Source of the DNA: Candidatus Obscuribacterales bacterium
Lineage (GTDB): Bacteria > Cyanobacteriota > Vampirovibrionia > Obscuribacterales > Obscuribacteraceae
Assembly (NCBI GenBank): GCA_019747875.1
Contig: JAIEQI010000001.1
Coordinates: 62,001-126,000 of the forward strand
Direction of reading: 5' to 3'
Length of the DNA stretch: 64,000 nucleotides
Part shown: in pieces, positions 9,103-17,995 of the stretch
Numbering within the stretch: the first letter of the stretch is position 1
Layout: each line of letters opens with the position of its first letter
The notes under the pieces: model-generated
Databases searched by the model: none
Told to the model about the DNA's origin: nothing
Seen by the model: only the letters and a program-made list of their open reading frames with translations
Position numbers and translations under genes: made by a program

Positions 9103-9432
9103 ATGGCGGAACAAATATCTGAAATAAATCAAGCAGCAAGCGACTCAACGAACGTTGCTGAGCCCTCCGCAGAGTCACCGAGCTCAGGTTGGGATCTGCG
9201 CAGCATCTTTACTAGTGCTGTTAGCTCACGGGCGGTCGAGTCCGGCGCGCAAGCCGGTCGTGCCGCGGCGCTATCAAAGGAAGGACAAGAGATGTGGAAC
9301 AATCTGAATGTCTGCAATCCCAAGACATGGACGGATTACATAGTAGGCGGTGTCATTGCAGGCGGGACATTCGCTTATTGCACCGATAAATACCTTAAAC
9401 AAAAAGATTCAAAGCCCAGCGATTCAAAGTAG
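9103..9432 (+). CDS. small hypothetical protein with one weak membrane segment
   Basis: A 109-residue protein, ATG at 9103 preceded by GGAGAATAAAAA. The N-terminus is Ser/Ala/Glu-rich and disordered; the centre has SRAVESGAQAGRAAALSKEG; residues ~80-96 (YIVGGVIAGGTFAYCTD) form a Gly/Ala-rich hydrophobic helix, then a Lys/Ser tail. It may be membrane-associated. The gene at 9540 follows on the same strand after 107 bp. Function unknown. Confidence 0.55.
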   Translation: MAEQISEINQAASDSTNVAEPSAESPSSGWDLRSIFTSAVSSRAVESGAQAGRAAALSKEGQEMWNNLNVCNPKTWTDYIVGGVIAGGTFAYCTDKYLKQKDSKPSDSK

Positions 9433-9539
9433 TTGCTGAAACAGTTTGCGACAAATCTGAAACAATCTTGCTAAAGCTCTGAAACATCTTGACCTTAAAG
9501 TAACAAACATCAAGGTCACGGATGTAGGAGATCCAAGCA

Positions 9540-9908
9540 ATGTTCAAGCAATTAATTCAACAGTTGTTCGGCGAAGACACAAGCAAGCAAGAACCGATCA
9601 ATTACGATGAACAAAAGGCAAGATTGAGAAATACCTATAAAGGTGAAACGGCTAGTTACAACTATGCCAAAGTCAATCACTCAATCGCTGGCGTCATCAA
9701 GGTTGGACATGGCTGCGAACAAGCTCTTTGGAAGAACGAATCCAATGAGCACGACCGCGTTATAGAAATAGCCAGAGCCACGGGCTTTACTCCGGTGTTT
9801 GTCGATACAAACTCAGACCAAGCTGGTTTCAGCAGCACAACTAATCTAAAATTCTGGATGCGCGGAGGCGCCGCTGAAGGCGATGTTGAAAACTATCGCG
9901 CATCCTAA
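9540..9908 (+). CDS. small hypothetical protein
   Basis: A 122-residue soluble protein. The ATG at 9540 has a good GGAG in TAGGAGATCCAAGCA. Composition is balanced and globular (VIEIARATGFTPVFVDTNSD reads like an alpha/beta unit). The end, LKFWMRGGAAEGDVENYRAS, is charged. No family is recognised. It precedes mqo by 77 bp on the same strand, but a functional link is not shown. Confidence 0.55.
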   Translation: MFKQLIQQLFGEDTSKQEPINYDEQKARLRNTYKGETASYNYAKVNHSIAGVIKVGHGCEQALWKNESNEHDRVIEIARATGFTPVFVDTNSDQAGFSSTTNLKFWMRGGAAEGDVENYRAS

Positions 9909-9985
9909 CACTTAATTTCAGACTGTGGATTTTGTGTTCAGAATTAGGATAATAATGGAGTTGTGAGAAATGAGACAACTCAGAA

Positions 9986-11482
9986 ATGAAAAACGCCAAG
10001 CGAAATCAAGAGCAGTATGACGTAGTGCTCATAGGCGCCGGCATCATGAGCGCCACTCTTGCAGTTCTACTGAAGGAGTTGGAACCAAATCTAAAAGTTA
10101 AGGTATTCGAGACTTTAGATAGCCCCGCGCAGGAAAGTTCATATGCATGGAACAATGCAGGTACTGGACATGCCGCGCTCTGCGAGCTGAATTACACTCC
10201 GGAACAGTCAGATGGAAAGATCAACATCTTTCGCGCGCTGCAGATTAACACTGAATTCGATCTCTCTCGCCAATTTTGGGCTTATTTAGTCAAGAAAGGT
10301 GCGATCAAGAATCCGCAAGGTTTCATCTACCCTGTGCCTCACTTTAGTTTCGTTCGCGGCGAAAAGGATGCAGCCTTCTTGAAGAAGCGCTTTGAGGCTC
10401 TCTCCGCACACCATTGCTATAAAGGCATGGAATTTTCGGAAGACAAAAAACAAATAGAAGAATGGCTTCCTTTAGTGATGGAAGGCCGCGACAAGAAGGA
10501 AATCGTTGCAGCAACCCGTATGGTAACGGGCACCGATGTTGACTACGGCGCTTTAACGAATTTGCTTTTGCAATCGCTAGAAGATACAGAAGGATTTTCG
10601 ATTGAGTTTTTTCAACGAGTGCAAGACTTAGATCGGGATGGAAATCTCTGGAAAGTGATTTTACGAAACGAGAGAACTGGCGAACATAGACATGTCCATT
10701 CGAAATTTGTTTTCATCGGCGCTGGCGGGGGATCGCTGCCTTTACTTCAAAGATCGAGCGTACCGGAAGCAAAAGGATACGCGGGTTTTCCCGTGAGCGG
10801 GATATGGTTACGCTGCGACAAGAAAGAAATTACACAGCGGCATAACGGAAAGGTTTACGGCAAAGCGGCGGTCGGTTCGCCACCAATGTCAGTGCCTCAT
10901 TTAGATTCTCGCCACGTTAACGGAAAGGTCTCCTTGCTCTTCGGACCTTATGCCGGCTTCTCTACAAAGTTCTTGAAGCACGGCTCGTTCCTAGATCTTT
11001 TCCAGTCGATTGACCCAGAAAACATTTTGCCGTTGCTTGCTGTGGGAAGAGATAACATTCCACTTACTGAGTATTTAATCGGGCAAGTTTTCGAGTCTGC
11101 CCACGAACGATTCGAAGTCTTACAAGAATTTTTTCCAAACGCGCAAGAGCGAGATTGGCACCTGGAGATCGCTGGACAACGAGTGCAAATCGTGAAAAAA
11201 GATCACTTAAAGGGTGGTTTGCTCCAATTTGGCACGGAGATTGTAAGTTGCGCAGACGGATCGCTGGCCGCCATTCTCGGCGCCTCGCCTGGTGCCTCTG
11301 TCACGGTTTGGATCATGCTGGATGTGCTCGGCCGTTGCTTCAAATCCGAGATGAACAATGGCTGGGCAGCAAGGCTGAAAGAAATGATCCCATCGTTCGG
11401 TCGCTCACTAATCGACGATGCCGAACTATGCAGCAAAATCCGCGCAGAAACAGCACAAGTCCTTAATCTTCAGAACGTCTAG
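9986..11482 (+). CDS. mqo: malate:quinone oxidoreductase
   Basis: A 498-residue peripheral-membrane flavoprotein oxidising malate to oxaloacetate and passing electrons to quinone, thereby joining the TCA cycle to respiration. The FAD dinucleotide fold is at residues 11-30 ([20 protein letters not shown]), followed by the Mqo-specific [23 protein letters not shown]. Other signatures are [61 protein letters not shown] and [15 protein letters not shown]. Length matches the family. No Rossmann malate dehydrogenase lies in the window, and the flanking genes are unrelated. Confidence 0.97.
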   Translation: MKNAKRNQEQYDVVLIGAGIMSATLAVLLKELEPNLKVKVFETLDSPAQESSYAWNNAGTGHAALCELNYTPEQSDGKINIFRALQINTEFDLSRQFWAYLVKKGAIKNPQGFIYPVPHFSFVRGEKDAAFLKKRFEALSAHHCYKGMEFSEDKKQIEEWLPLVMEGRDKKEIVAATRMVTGTDVDYGALTNLLLQSLEDTEGFSIEFFQRVQDLDRDGNLWKVILRNERTGEHRHVHSKFVFIGAGGGSLPLLQRSSVPEAKGYAGFPVSGIWLRCDKKEITQRHNGKVYGKAAVGSPPMSVPHLDSRHVNGKVSLLFGPYAGFSTKFLKHGSFLDLFQSIDPENILPLLAVGRDNIPLTEYLIGQVFESAHERFEVLQEFFPNAQERDWHLEIAGQRVQIVKKDHLKGGLLQFGTEIVSCADGSLAAILGASPGASVTVWIMLDVLGRCFKSEMNNGWAARLKEMIPSFGRSLIDDAELCSKIRAETAQVLNLQNV

Positions 11483-11556
11483 TCATCCAAGAAAGTGCAA
11501 GCTTAAACCGTGCATTTTTAGGACATTAGTGTCACCGGATCGAAATACTTAGGCCG

Positions 11557-11562
11557 TATAAT
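11557..11562 (+). promoter_or_regulatory. TATAAT box just upstream of the kinase ATG
   Basis: A perfect TATAAT ends six bases before the ATG at 11569. A transcript begun the usual 6-7 bases downstream would start at or beside the ATG. No Shine-Dalgarno sequence lies upstream of the ATG. I see no strong -35 hexamer, so the call is tentative. Confidence 0.4.
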
Positions 11563-11568
11563 TTCCGG

Positions 11569-13554
11569 ATGGAAAGAGACGCGGAACCACCTGCCTCGTC
11601 GCTGCAAAGCGACGATAGCTTAGAATCATGTCCCCGGAAACGAGACCGAGCGTCAGTCTCGCCAGGACAGATGGTTGGTGGCAGGTACAAAGTTCATTCG
11701 CTTTTAGGAAAAGGTGGAATGAGCATTGTCTACAAAGCGAGTCACGTCACTCTTGGCCGACCGGTCGCGCTCAAAATATTAAATCGACATTTGCAGTCAG
11801 GCGGATCGGCCGCTGAGAGATTTCAGCGCGAAGCATTGGCTATCAGCGCAATGGACCATCCGAATATCGTCAAAATCTTCGGCGTAGGCAACATTGATGA
11901 CACGCCATACATGTCTATGGAACTGCTTGAAGGTGAGAGTTTGGCTGATCTCCTTAAGCGAGAACAGCGACTGACGCCAGAAAGGGCGATACCGATATTT
12001 TGCCAATTGCTTGATGCCTTAGCGCACGCACACGAACGCTCAATTATTCATCGTGATATCAAACCAAGCAATGTCTTTATCTGCGCAGATCAGTCAGTCA
12101 AGCTGTTGGACTTCGGCATAGCTAAAATCTCAAATGATACTGCTGATAGTGCGCAAAAGCTCACCGCCACCGGTGAGATCTTCGGCACAATTTCTTACAT
12201 GAGCCCCGAACAGTGCACCGGCGGAAAAGTCGATCACAGATCCGATCTCTATTCAGTGGCTTGTTTGATGTACGAGGCCGTTGACGGCAAACCTCCCTTT
12301 ACAGCTACGAGCGCCTATGCGTTAGCAACGCAACACACATCGGGACATGCAAATGCTACTGAATTCATCGCAGGTGAGCTAGGGAACGTCATTTTGCACG
12401 GACTTTCAAAAAATCCTGATGATAGGCCTCAATCAGCGGCCGAATTCAAAAAACTTTTGCTCGAACCTCATTTGCTGCAAAAAAAAGGTAGCAAGAAGAA
12501 ACCGGCCTCAATGACCCCCAAGCAAATCGCGTTGGGACTGTCCCTGCTGGCGGTCGGCACAATGACTGCATACGTTGCTTGGCAGCATTCATCTCAAAAA
12601 CATCAGCCACTAGCTCAAAAGGCGTCATCAACTCATTCGATAGCGAAAACTCCTATTTTTGAGACACTCGCTAGACTGGCTCGCCTAGCCAATAACTCCA
12701 ACGCGACAAGCCCCGACAGCATAAAAAATGCGATCGCGGAAATTGACGAACTTGTAGAAATTCGAAAGTGCACCAGATTGCAGAAATACTCAGCCTACTT
12801 CATCAAGCACTCCCTACAAAAGCGGTTGCTTTTGCAAGAGGCTGAGATTATAGCGTCACTTGATGAATGCCTTCCGTTCAGTCTTACCCAAGACGGCAAG
12901 CCTACAAATGAAACTGGACTTGTACAATTAACAAAAGCAAGGATACTCCTTGCAGCAGGACAAATTGAACGAGCTCTAGAAACTACCACTGAATGCGAAG
13001 CCACGTTTGCGCAAGCACACCTGCAGTCATTGGAGCTTCCCGCCTCGCTAAAGGCGGTTAAAAGTGTCTCCGGGATTCGCGAAGCCTATTTACTCAGAGC
13101 AAACATTGAGGAAGTGCAAAAGCACTACGTCGAAGCGCTTAAATACTTAGACCTGTGCATAAAGAACTCTTCTATAAATCCTTATTGGCGACACGACGTT
13201 GTCGAGACAAAAACCAAAGTACTTGCGAAATTGAACCAAAAAAGTGCCATAGAAAGCTTGCTGCGTCGAGAAATGGCTGATGCAGAGAAACTACTCAGGT
13301 TCCCAGGCGCTAGTTGGCATGACGTTAGATACGCAGTAAAAAGTTACGGTAATACTGGCGTACTGGCTGCAAGAAATGGCTTGTTATCACTTGCCCAGGC
13401 GAGCTTCGAGAAAGAGCGAGATCTCTCAACTGAGCTTGGCGATTTGGATGAACTCAAGCGTGACGCCAACAATCGCCTGGCGAAATTAAACAGTCACACC
13501 CAAGCAGGCAACACCGGCCCAATTGACTTGGAACCGAATGATTCCACTGAGTAG
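11569..13554 (+). CDS. Ser/Thr protein kinase with TM helix and C-terminal helical repeats
   Basis: A 661-residue PknB-type Hanks kinase. The Gly loop LLGKGGMSIVYKA is at ~45-57, the catalytic Lys in PVALKIL at 69, the catalytic loop HRDIKPSNV at ~160, DFG in LLDFGIAK at ~181 and the APE-equivalent SYMSPEQ at ~210, so it should be active. A single transmembrane helix (IALGLSLLAVGTMTAYVAW) lies at ~319-340, placing the kinase in the cytoplasm and ~320 residues outside. That part is helical with TPR-like Leu/Ala spacing and probably senses or binds an extracytoplasmic partner. It may be translated from a leaderless mRNA. Confidence 0.92.
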   Translation: MERDAEPPASSLQSDDSLESCPRKRDRASVSPGQMVGGRYKVHSLLGKGGMSIVYKASHVTLGRPVALKILNRHLQSGGSAAERFQREALAISAMDHPNIVKIFGVGNIDDTPYMSMELLEGESLADLLKREQRLTPERAIPIFCQLLDALAHAHERSIIHRDIKPSNVFICADQSVKLLDFGIAKISNDTADSAQKLTATGEIFGTISYMSPEQCTGGKVDHRSDLYSVACLMYEAVDGKPPFTATSAYALATQHTSGHANATEFIAGELGNVILHGLSKNPDDRPQSAAEFKKLLLEPHLLQKKGSKKKPASMTPKQIALGLSLLAVGTMTAYVAWQHSSQKHQPLAQKASSTHSIAKTPIFETLARLARLANNSNATSPDSIKNAIAEIDELVEIRKCTRLQKYSAYFIKHSLQKRLLLQEAEIIASLDECLPFSLTQDGKPTNETGLVQLTKARILLAAGQIERALETTTECEATFAQAHLQSLELPASLKAVKSVSGIREAYLLRANIEEVQKHYVEALKYLDLCIKNSSINPYWRHDVVETKTKVLAKLNQKSAIESLLRREMADAEKLLRFPGASWHDVRYAVKSYGNTGVLAARNGLLSLAQASFEKERDLSTELGDLDELKRDANNRLAKLNSHTQAGNTGPIDLEPNDSTE

Positions 13555-13668
13555 AAGTCACAGCATCAGCCAGCTTCAGTCCGCTCGTAGACGAACATTT
13601 CTGCAGTGGGGCGGTTCCTAAAATTTACAAGCCCGCTATTCAGTCACTTGCATCTGCACTCCAGCAAG

Positions 13669-14277
13669 CTAGTCGTGCAGGTCTTTTTGTCTATCTACAA
13701 CAGCTGCTATGAGATCGCTGAGGGCAGCCAAACTTGACTCATGTAATGTCTTAGCTGAAATTACAGACCCTGATTGCGAAGGAAGGTCTCTTGTCGCGCA
13801 GGCACTAGCAATCACTGTCGGAGCGAAACCTAGATCCATAGCACTGCGGGCAGTGGCATTGATACACATGTGTGTCATGAAACCGGCCAGTATAAGATTC
13901 TTCCGTTTGGTCTGCTCAAGTAAGTCTTTCAAGTTCGTATTGACGAAAGAGCTGGGCAGATTTTTGGTAATCACAGGCTCATTTCCGTGGGGACGAGCAG
14001 GCTCAGCGATATCCGAGAACTCACTTCTGGGATTGAAAACCGGTGCACCTTCCGGCGCATGATGTACCACGTGAAATATAGGAACGTCGAGCCGGCGAGC
14101 GCGCTCCAACAGCTCCTTCACCTCCGAAAGCGCTTCTCCGACTCCGAATAGGGGCAGACTTCCATCCACATACTCACGTTGCGCATCTACAATTACAATG
14201 CTGCTCTCAGTCAGCCTTGGTATTGCAGGAGTTGCGTTCAGCATCTCAAGAATTGTTTGTGGTCTTTTGTTGCTCAT
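13669..14277 (-). CDS. isochorismatase-like cysteine hydrolase
   Basis: A 202-residue enzyme of the nicotinamidase/isochorismatase superfamily. SSIVIVDAQREYVDGS supplies the catalytic Asp; ITKNLPSSFVNTNL has the catalytic Lys; NLILAGFMTHMCINATARSAMDLGF holds the nucleophile Cys in the H-x-C-x-x-x-T-A-R motif with the preceding cis-peptide. It hydrolyses an amide or vinyl ether in a small substrate not identifiable here. The ORF track starts 19 codons earlier; the ATG at 14277 lies seven bases behind AAAGGGGAG and is preferred. It follows the small membrane protein gene (14303-14563) by 25 bp, a likely operon. Confidence 0.88.
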   Translation of the reverse strand: MSNKRPQTILEMLNATPAIPRLTESSIVIVDAQREYVDGSLPLFGVGEALSEVKELLERARRLDVPIFHVVHHAPEGAPVFNPRSEFSDIAEPARPHGNEPVITKNLPSSFVNTNLKDLLEQTKRKNLILAGFMTHMCINATARSAMDLGFAPTVIASACATRDLPSQSGSVISAKTLHESSLAALSDLIAAVVDRQKDLHD

Positions 14278-14302
14278 CGGCATTCTCCCCTTTGCAATCG
14301 AA

Positions 14303-14563
14303 TCAATGCCGATGCAAGAATGTTTTAGCAACATTGTACAACGGCATAAGTTCCTTGATGCCGAGCATGACTCCAGCGAAACCGAGTGTGCCTACGACGC
14401 CAATGGCAATCCACAAGATCGACAACCACGCTGCTTGCCCACCAGTAACATCTGCTCCTCGCTGATTCCAAATTTGGACGCGTCCCTTCATCAGACCATA
14501 TACACCGTATCCGACAAATGCCAGAGACATCATCAGTCCAAAAACATTAGTGAAGTTATCCAT
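14303..14563 (-). CDS. small membrane protein, hypothetical
   Basis: An 86-residue protein with two transmembrane segments: FGLMMSLAFVGYGVYGLM and AAWLSILWIAIGVVGTLGFAGVML. The loop between is basic/polar (KGRVQIWNQRGADVTGGQ). It precedes the isochorismatase-like gene on the same strand with a 25-bp gap and may share its promoter. No family is recognised. Confidence 0.6.
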   Translation of the reverse strand: MDNFTNVFGLMMSLAFVGYGVYGLMKGRVQIWNQRGADVTGGQAAWLSILWIAIGVVGTLGFAGVMLGIKELMPLYNVAKTFLHRH

Positions 14564-14783
14564 GGAGTTCGATCAATGAGTTAGGGACAAAGTCATGATT
14601 TCATAAAATCCCGTTTCGGGGCAACTGGCTCATCCTTCGGTGGCGCCGCTGAAAGCTAGCCAGGACTATAAAAGTCTGAAAGATTAATATTGGCGGTAGA
14701 TTTCGTAGTTTCCACACTGACAGGGCACGCCCCGCCCCCTACACTGATGCTGGGTTGTGTGTTGAGCAGTCTCGGTTTACGTC

Positions 14784-16082
14784 ATGCCTCCTATAAAAGC
14801 AATTGAAACCATCGCTGGAGCTGCGGCGGAGTCCGCAGCCAAGGCTTTGCCGTCTCGAGCCGCAATTGCCGCGGAAGCTTTTGCCGCTAAGGCCGGAGCT
14901 GGCTCGGCAGGCAAGGGTGCCGCTAATCCAGCCGCAGCAGAGATATTAGGGGGCATGAAAATCACTGACCAATCAGTGAACACAGCAGTTGCCGCCCAAC
15001 AGCGGTCCGAAATTATGAAGGCAAACGAGGTTCTGGTAGACCACGTGACTGGACTCATCCCACAAGTTCAAAGGGGGAAACTTGATTGGATTCTCGGGGG
15101 CTCCACTGCCGTAAACGCGCTTGCTTCAGCCAGAAAGATAGCGATCCTCGACTCCAGCAGGCTTCCGGTTATTGCGCCCGGCAAGGCGATGACGCTTCCC
15201 GAGCAAGCGAAAGCCAGCTACGGCGGCTTTGTCCGAAGAGTTGACGACGTCGATGCCTTTGTTGTTAATGGCGGCAAGAACCGATTTTTGGATTCACCAT
15301 ATCTGGCATCAGCTGAGATTCACCTTCCGGGCACCGCGCATGGTGCCCTGAGAGCCGTCGGCGAGCAGCGCACGAGTCGACTAATGCAAGCCGTGAAAAT
15401 GGAATTTGACAACCCGGAAATTGCCGCGATCCAATATGCGGGCAAAACTGTTTACGTCACCGGTCCGGCCCAGTTGATGACTAACAAAATGAGACAAGTC
15501 TTGCTGTCTTATGCACCAGCAGACGCGCGAAAAATGACCGGCGATTTTTCACACTTGCTTGACGCGGCGACTAGCATTTACCCGGAGAAAACGTTGCTCC
15601 AATATGGACGACAAGCATTACAGCGAAATGATCTGCTCTACAGGAGAGAGATCCTTGTTCCCTGGGACAAAACACCGGAGAACGCAAAATTTGTAGATTA
15701 CTTACGCAAGGTACTCGAAAGCGAAGAGAAAAACGGCGGATTTCTGAAAGGGCTGAAGATCGATTCCGTGGACTCTATTACTGCTATGCGCCTATTCGAA
15801 AAGCACCAAGCCGCCGCAGACAAGACCGCGATTGCAGGTTTTATCAACAGAAATGCTGACTTTGTTCGCAAGTTAGATGTGAAAGGCTCCGCCGAACATG
15901 CACTGTATGTGAAGCAAGGCGGGACCGGGCGAGCAAGTGATACATTCTTCCTCATGCTTGATCACCTTCCTGCCAACGCAAAGGCTGGCGCATTGAAACA
16001 ACAACTGCAGGAACTAAGTAGCCAGCTAGCAAGTACATCGAACCTACCCAAGCTACACAAAGCGGTCCTCGCTAAGAGCTAG
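14784..16082 (+). CDS. hypothetical protein, possible nucleotidyltransferase fold
   Basis: A 432-residue protein. The first ~60 residues are Ala-rich (AAAESAAKALPSRAAIAAEAFAAKAGAG) and probably a disordered or helical leader. From ~105, LDWILGGSTAVNALASARK followed ~55 residues later by GFVRRVDDVDAFVVNGG resembles the G-G-S helix and D-x-D metal motif of the polymerase-beta nucleotidyltransferase superfamily (AbiEii/MNT-like). KTVYVTGPAQLMTNKMRQVL and ARKMTGDFSHLLDA may correspond to the following K and D-D elements. This is inference from motif order; no partner antitoxin is adjacent. Confidence 0.6.
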   Translation: MPPIKAIETIAGAAAESAAKALPSRAAIAAEAFAAKAGAGSAGKGAANPAAAEILGGMKITDQSVNTAVAAQQRSEIMKANEVLVDHVTGLIPQVQRGKLDWILGGSTAVNALASARKIAILDSSRLPVIAPGKAMTLPEQAKASYGGFVRRVDDVDAFVVNGGKNRFLDSPYLASAEIHLPGTAHGALRAVGEQRTSRLMQAVKMEFDNPEIAAIQYAGKTVYVTGPAQLMTNKMRQVLLSYAPADARKMTGDFSHLLDAATSIYPEKTLLQYGRQALQRNDLLYRREILVPWDKTPENAKFVDYLRKVLESEEKNGGFLKGLKIDSVDSITAMRLFEKHQAAADKTAIAGFINRNADFVRKLDVKGSAEHALYVKQGGTGRASDTFFLMLDHLPANAKAGALKQQLQELSSQLASTSNLPKLHKAVLAKS

Positions 16083-16460
16083 TAGAGCGAGCTCTGTCCG
16101 CTCCGGGAGCGCCGGCATCTTGCCGGCTTCGATCTCTTGACGGTCATTTCGCACTGTCCTATCCGGAAGTGCCGGCATCTTGCCGGCTTCGATCTCTTGA
16201 CGGTCATTTCGCACTGCCCTATCCGGGAGCGCCGGCATCTTGCCGGCTTCGATCCTTGGCTGGCGTTTCGCCAGCAGTATCCCTCGCCCGTCAAACACCA
16301 GTTTCTTCTATTCCCGGCGACGCATGGCAACGCCCCTGCGGCAACGTAGATAACGTCGTAGATTCGTGTATGGGGCGCGGACGTCCCGTCCGCCCATAGC
16401 CTCACAAAGCCGTTTGTATTCTACGATCCCGGGCATGCGTCGGCAGTGCCGACTCCGATC
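16083..16460. repeat. nest of intergenic palindromic (REP-like) repeats
   Basis: A non-coding stretch packed with palindromes. At 16111, 16171 and 16231 lie three copies of GCCGGCATCTTGCCGGC in a 60-bp tandem array, the first two units nearly identical. CTGGCG-TTT-CGCCAG is at 16260-16274. A GGCGCGGACGTCCCGTCCGCCCATA element is at ~16374-16399 and recurs at ~55424-55446 in inverse. GTCGGCA-g-TGCCGAC is at 16439-16453. The 108- and 81-codon ORFs here are translations of the repeats. Confidence 0.85.
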
Positions 16461-16553
16461 TTTCTATGAGCGATCCGCTCCTAATCAGATGCCACCAGGG
16501 CACCGGCGTTCCCAGCATTCCCGCTAAGATTGCTCAGAGTTATGGACTGAAAC

Positions 16554-17180
16554 TCATTCCTTCTCCAAACCGTGGTATTTGCAAATGAGTCCTTTAAGGG
16601 CCTTACCCGCAGCCTTCCCATCACCATCTTTGAGACAATCAATGACTGGCAAATGTGCACTACCGAATTCAGAAAGTCGTCCTTCCCCGATCTTGTCTAA
16701 GGTCTTCCGAAATCGAAGTTCAAGTACAACCGATTCCCATAATGTTTGAAGTAGCTCGTTGCCAGAGGCTTCAACAATTAAGCGGTGAAACGCGATGTCG
16801 TGCTCTGAGTAAGCCGCAAAATCCTTTTTCTTTGCTGCAGCCATAAACTTGCGGGCCTCGTTCTCCAGCTCTTTAACGTCGCCTTTGAGCCTTGGTGCAG
16901 CTAACTCTGCTGCCAACTGTTCAAGTGCAGCCCGAACCTGAGAGGACTCTTTAAGCTCTCTATCAGTGACGGAGCGCACATACGTTCCTTTATATGGTTC
17001 AGTAACGAGAACCTTCATTGCCTCAAGATATCTAAAAGCTTCCCGAACAGGCGCCTGGCTCGTATTCAGCTCTTCAGCAATTTGCAGCTCGACCAGGCGA
17101 TCCCCAGGCTTGTAGTAACCATCCAGCACACGCTGTAATAGAAGGTCTCTGATTTGGTCGCGCGCCGCAGCTCTTTTCAT
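16554..17180 (-). CDS. GntR-family regulator with FCD ligand domain
   Basis: A 208-residue transcription factor. The N-terminal winged helix (1-70) has the GntR signature DLLLQRVLDGYYKPGDRLVELQIAEELNTSQAPVREAFRYLEAMKVL. The C-terminal FCD domain (~85-205) contains EHDIAFHRLIVEASGN, whose Asp and His, with later His residues (AHLPVID, CKYHGLEKE), form the metal/carboxylate-binding pocket typical of the FadR/VanR subgroup. It should bind a palindrome as a dimer and respond to an organic acid. Three ATTATCGATAAT palindromes separate it from the divergent membrane-protein gene at 17365, making autoregulation and control of that gene very likely. Confidence 0.93.
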   Translation of the reverse strand: MKRAAARDQIRDLLLQRVLDGYYKPGDRLVELQIAEELNTSQAPVREAFRYLEAMKVLVTEPYKGTYVRSVTDRELKESSQVRAALEQLAAELAAPRLKGDVKELENEARKFMAAAKKKDFAAYSEHDIAFHRLIVEASGNELLQTLWESVVLELRFRKTLDKIGEGRLSEFGSAHLPVIDCLKDGDGKAAGKALKGLICKYHGLEKE

Positions 17181-17245
17181 GACTTTTCGCAGTTCGGGGT
17201 CTTCTGGCGGGTTCTCGGAGTGGACACCTTCCGCCTACTGATCCG

Positions 17246-17251
17246 ATTATA
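17246..17251 (-). promoter_or_regulatory. candidate -10 of the GntR gene
   Basis: On the minus strand this reads TATAAT. A -35 at 17 bases would fall at 17269-17274 (GTAAAG, poor). Palindrome O1 lies inside the spacer, so occupancy by the regulator would block this promoter. Confidence 0.45.
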
Positions 17252-17254
17252 ACA

Positions 17255-17268
17255 AATTATCGATAATT
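17255..17268. promoter_or_regulatory. operator palindrome O1
   Basis: AATTATCGATAATT, a perfect 14-bp palindrome, within the spacer of the candidate GntR promoter. It shares the 12-bp core ATTATCGATAAT with O2 and O3. Confidence 0.8.
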
Positions 17269-17280
17269 CTTTACGATCCA

Positions 17281-17298
17281 TCGATTATCGATAATCGA
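17281..17298. promoter_or_regulatory. operator palindrome O2
   Basis: TCGATTATCGATAATCGA, a perfect 18-bp palindrome and the longest of the three. It covers the expected -35 region of the promoter for the 17365 gene. Its centre is 28 bp from O1 and 36 bp from O3. Confidence 0.82.
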
Positions 17299-17303
17299 GA
17301 AGC

Positions 17304-17309
17304 TATAAT
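17304..17309 (+). promoter_or_regulatory. candidate -10 of the 17365 gene
   Basis: TATAAT on the plus strand, between O2 and O3. No consensus -35 is visible; the expected position is covered by O2. Repressor bound to O2 and O3 would occlude it. Confidence 0.55.
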
Positions 17310-17318
17310 TGAATCATC

Positions 17319-17332
17319 GATTATCGATAATC
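17319..17332. promoter_or_regulatory. operator palindrome O3
   Basis: GATTATCGATAATC, a perfect 14-bp palindrome just downstream of the TATAAT at 17304, in the 5' leader of the 17365 gene. Confidence 0.8.
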
Positions 17333-17364
17333 TAAATCGAAACTCGTCAGAAGGAGCAAAACAC

Positions 17365-17931
17365 ATGAGTACTTTCATTTATGGTGTCTTCACAAGCACA
17401 GAGAGTTTTAGCAAAGCCCTGTCGGAGCTGAAAGCACAAGGCTTAGATGACGTCGTAATCTTGAAGAATGCCGAAGGATTATCTTATAGCTCTGCGCAAG
17501 TACCGCCAACAAAGAAAACGCCATTCATAGTAGCGGGAACGATTGGCGGAATCTTGGGCGCTATAGTAGGAGCAATTGCTTCTCCGACAGTTCCTTACAC
17601 CGACACATTTCAGTTGATTACTCCAATCATGGCAATGGTATCGGGGTCGGTCATATTTGCATATCTTGCATTTTGGCTAGCAGGTTTCCTGTATTGGGTT
17701 GATCGACCGATTCTAGAGAACGAGGTTTTCGAGGGAAGTATATCCAACGGCTCAGTCCTATTGGGTGTAACAGTTGAAAAAACAGCTCAAAAGCTAAAAG
17801 TGATCGAATGCCTGGAAAGCAATGGCTCTGTCGAAATTATTGCGCGCAATACAGCTCTGGCGCCTTTTGAACCGGCACAAAAGGAATCAGAACTTCTGCA
17901 TGCCATGCCGAAAGGAAAGCTCGTAGCGTAA
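17365..17931 (+). CDS. membrane protein, GntR-linked, stress-protein-like N-terminus
   Basis: A 188-residue protein. ATG at 17365 follows AGAAGGAGCAAAACAC. Residues 1-40 (FIYGVFTSTESFSKALSELKAQGLDDVVILK) resemble the short alpha/beta unit of YflT/general-stress-17M-type proteins. Two transmembrane helices follow: FIVAGTIGGILGAIVGAIAS (~52-72) and ITPIMAMVSGSVIFAYLAFWLAGFLYWV (~87-114). The C-terminal ~70 residues form a second alpha/beta domain (GSVLLGVTVEKTAQKLKVIECLESNG). The role is unknown. It is divergent from the GntR regulator and its promoter overlaps two of three shared palindromes, so it is the obvious target. Confidence 0.75.
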   Translation: MSTFIYGVFTSTESFSKALSELKAQGLDDVVILKNAEGLSYSSAQVPPTKKTPFIVAGTIGGILGAIVGAIASPTVPYTDTFQLITPIMAMVSGSVIFAYLAFWLAGFLYWVDRPILENEVFEGSISNGSVLLGVTVEKTAQKLKVIECLESNGSVEIIARNTALAPFEPAQKESELLHAMPKGKLVA

Positions 17932-17995
17932 ATCAAATGAGCCAGCACTTCAGCAGATTCAAAGTATTTTGCCCGGTGTAGGTCTTATGACAGGA

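Noticed and set aside
16111-16250. Possible CRISPR array
   Set aside because: The repeated unit is a palindrome with near-identical flanks and a 60-bp period; the intervals are not unique spacers and no cas genes are present.
16053-16405. 81-, 108-, 70- and 76-codon ORFs in the 16.1-16.4 kb repeats
   Set aside because: They are translations of the palindromic repeats (EAGKMPALP-type phantom peptide), not proteins.
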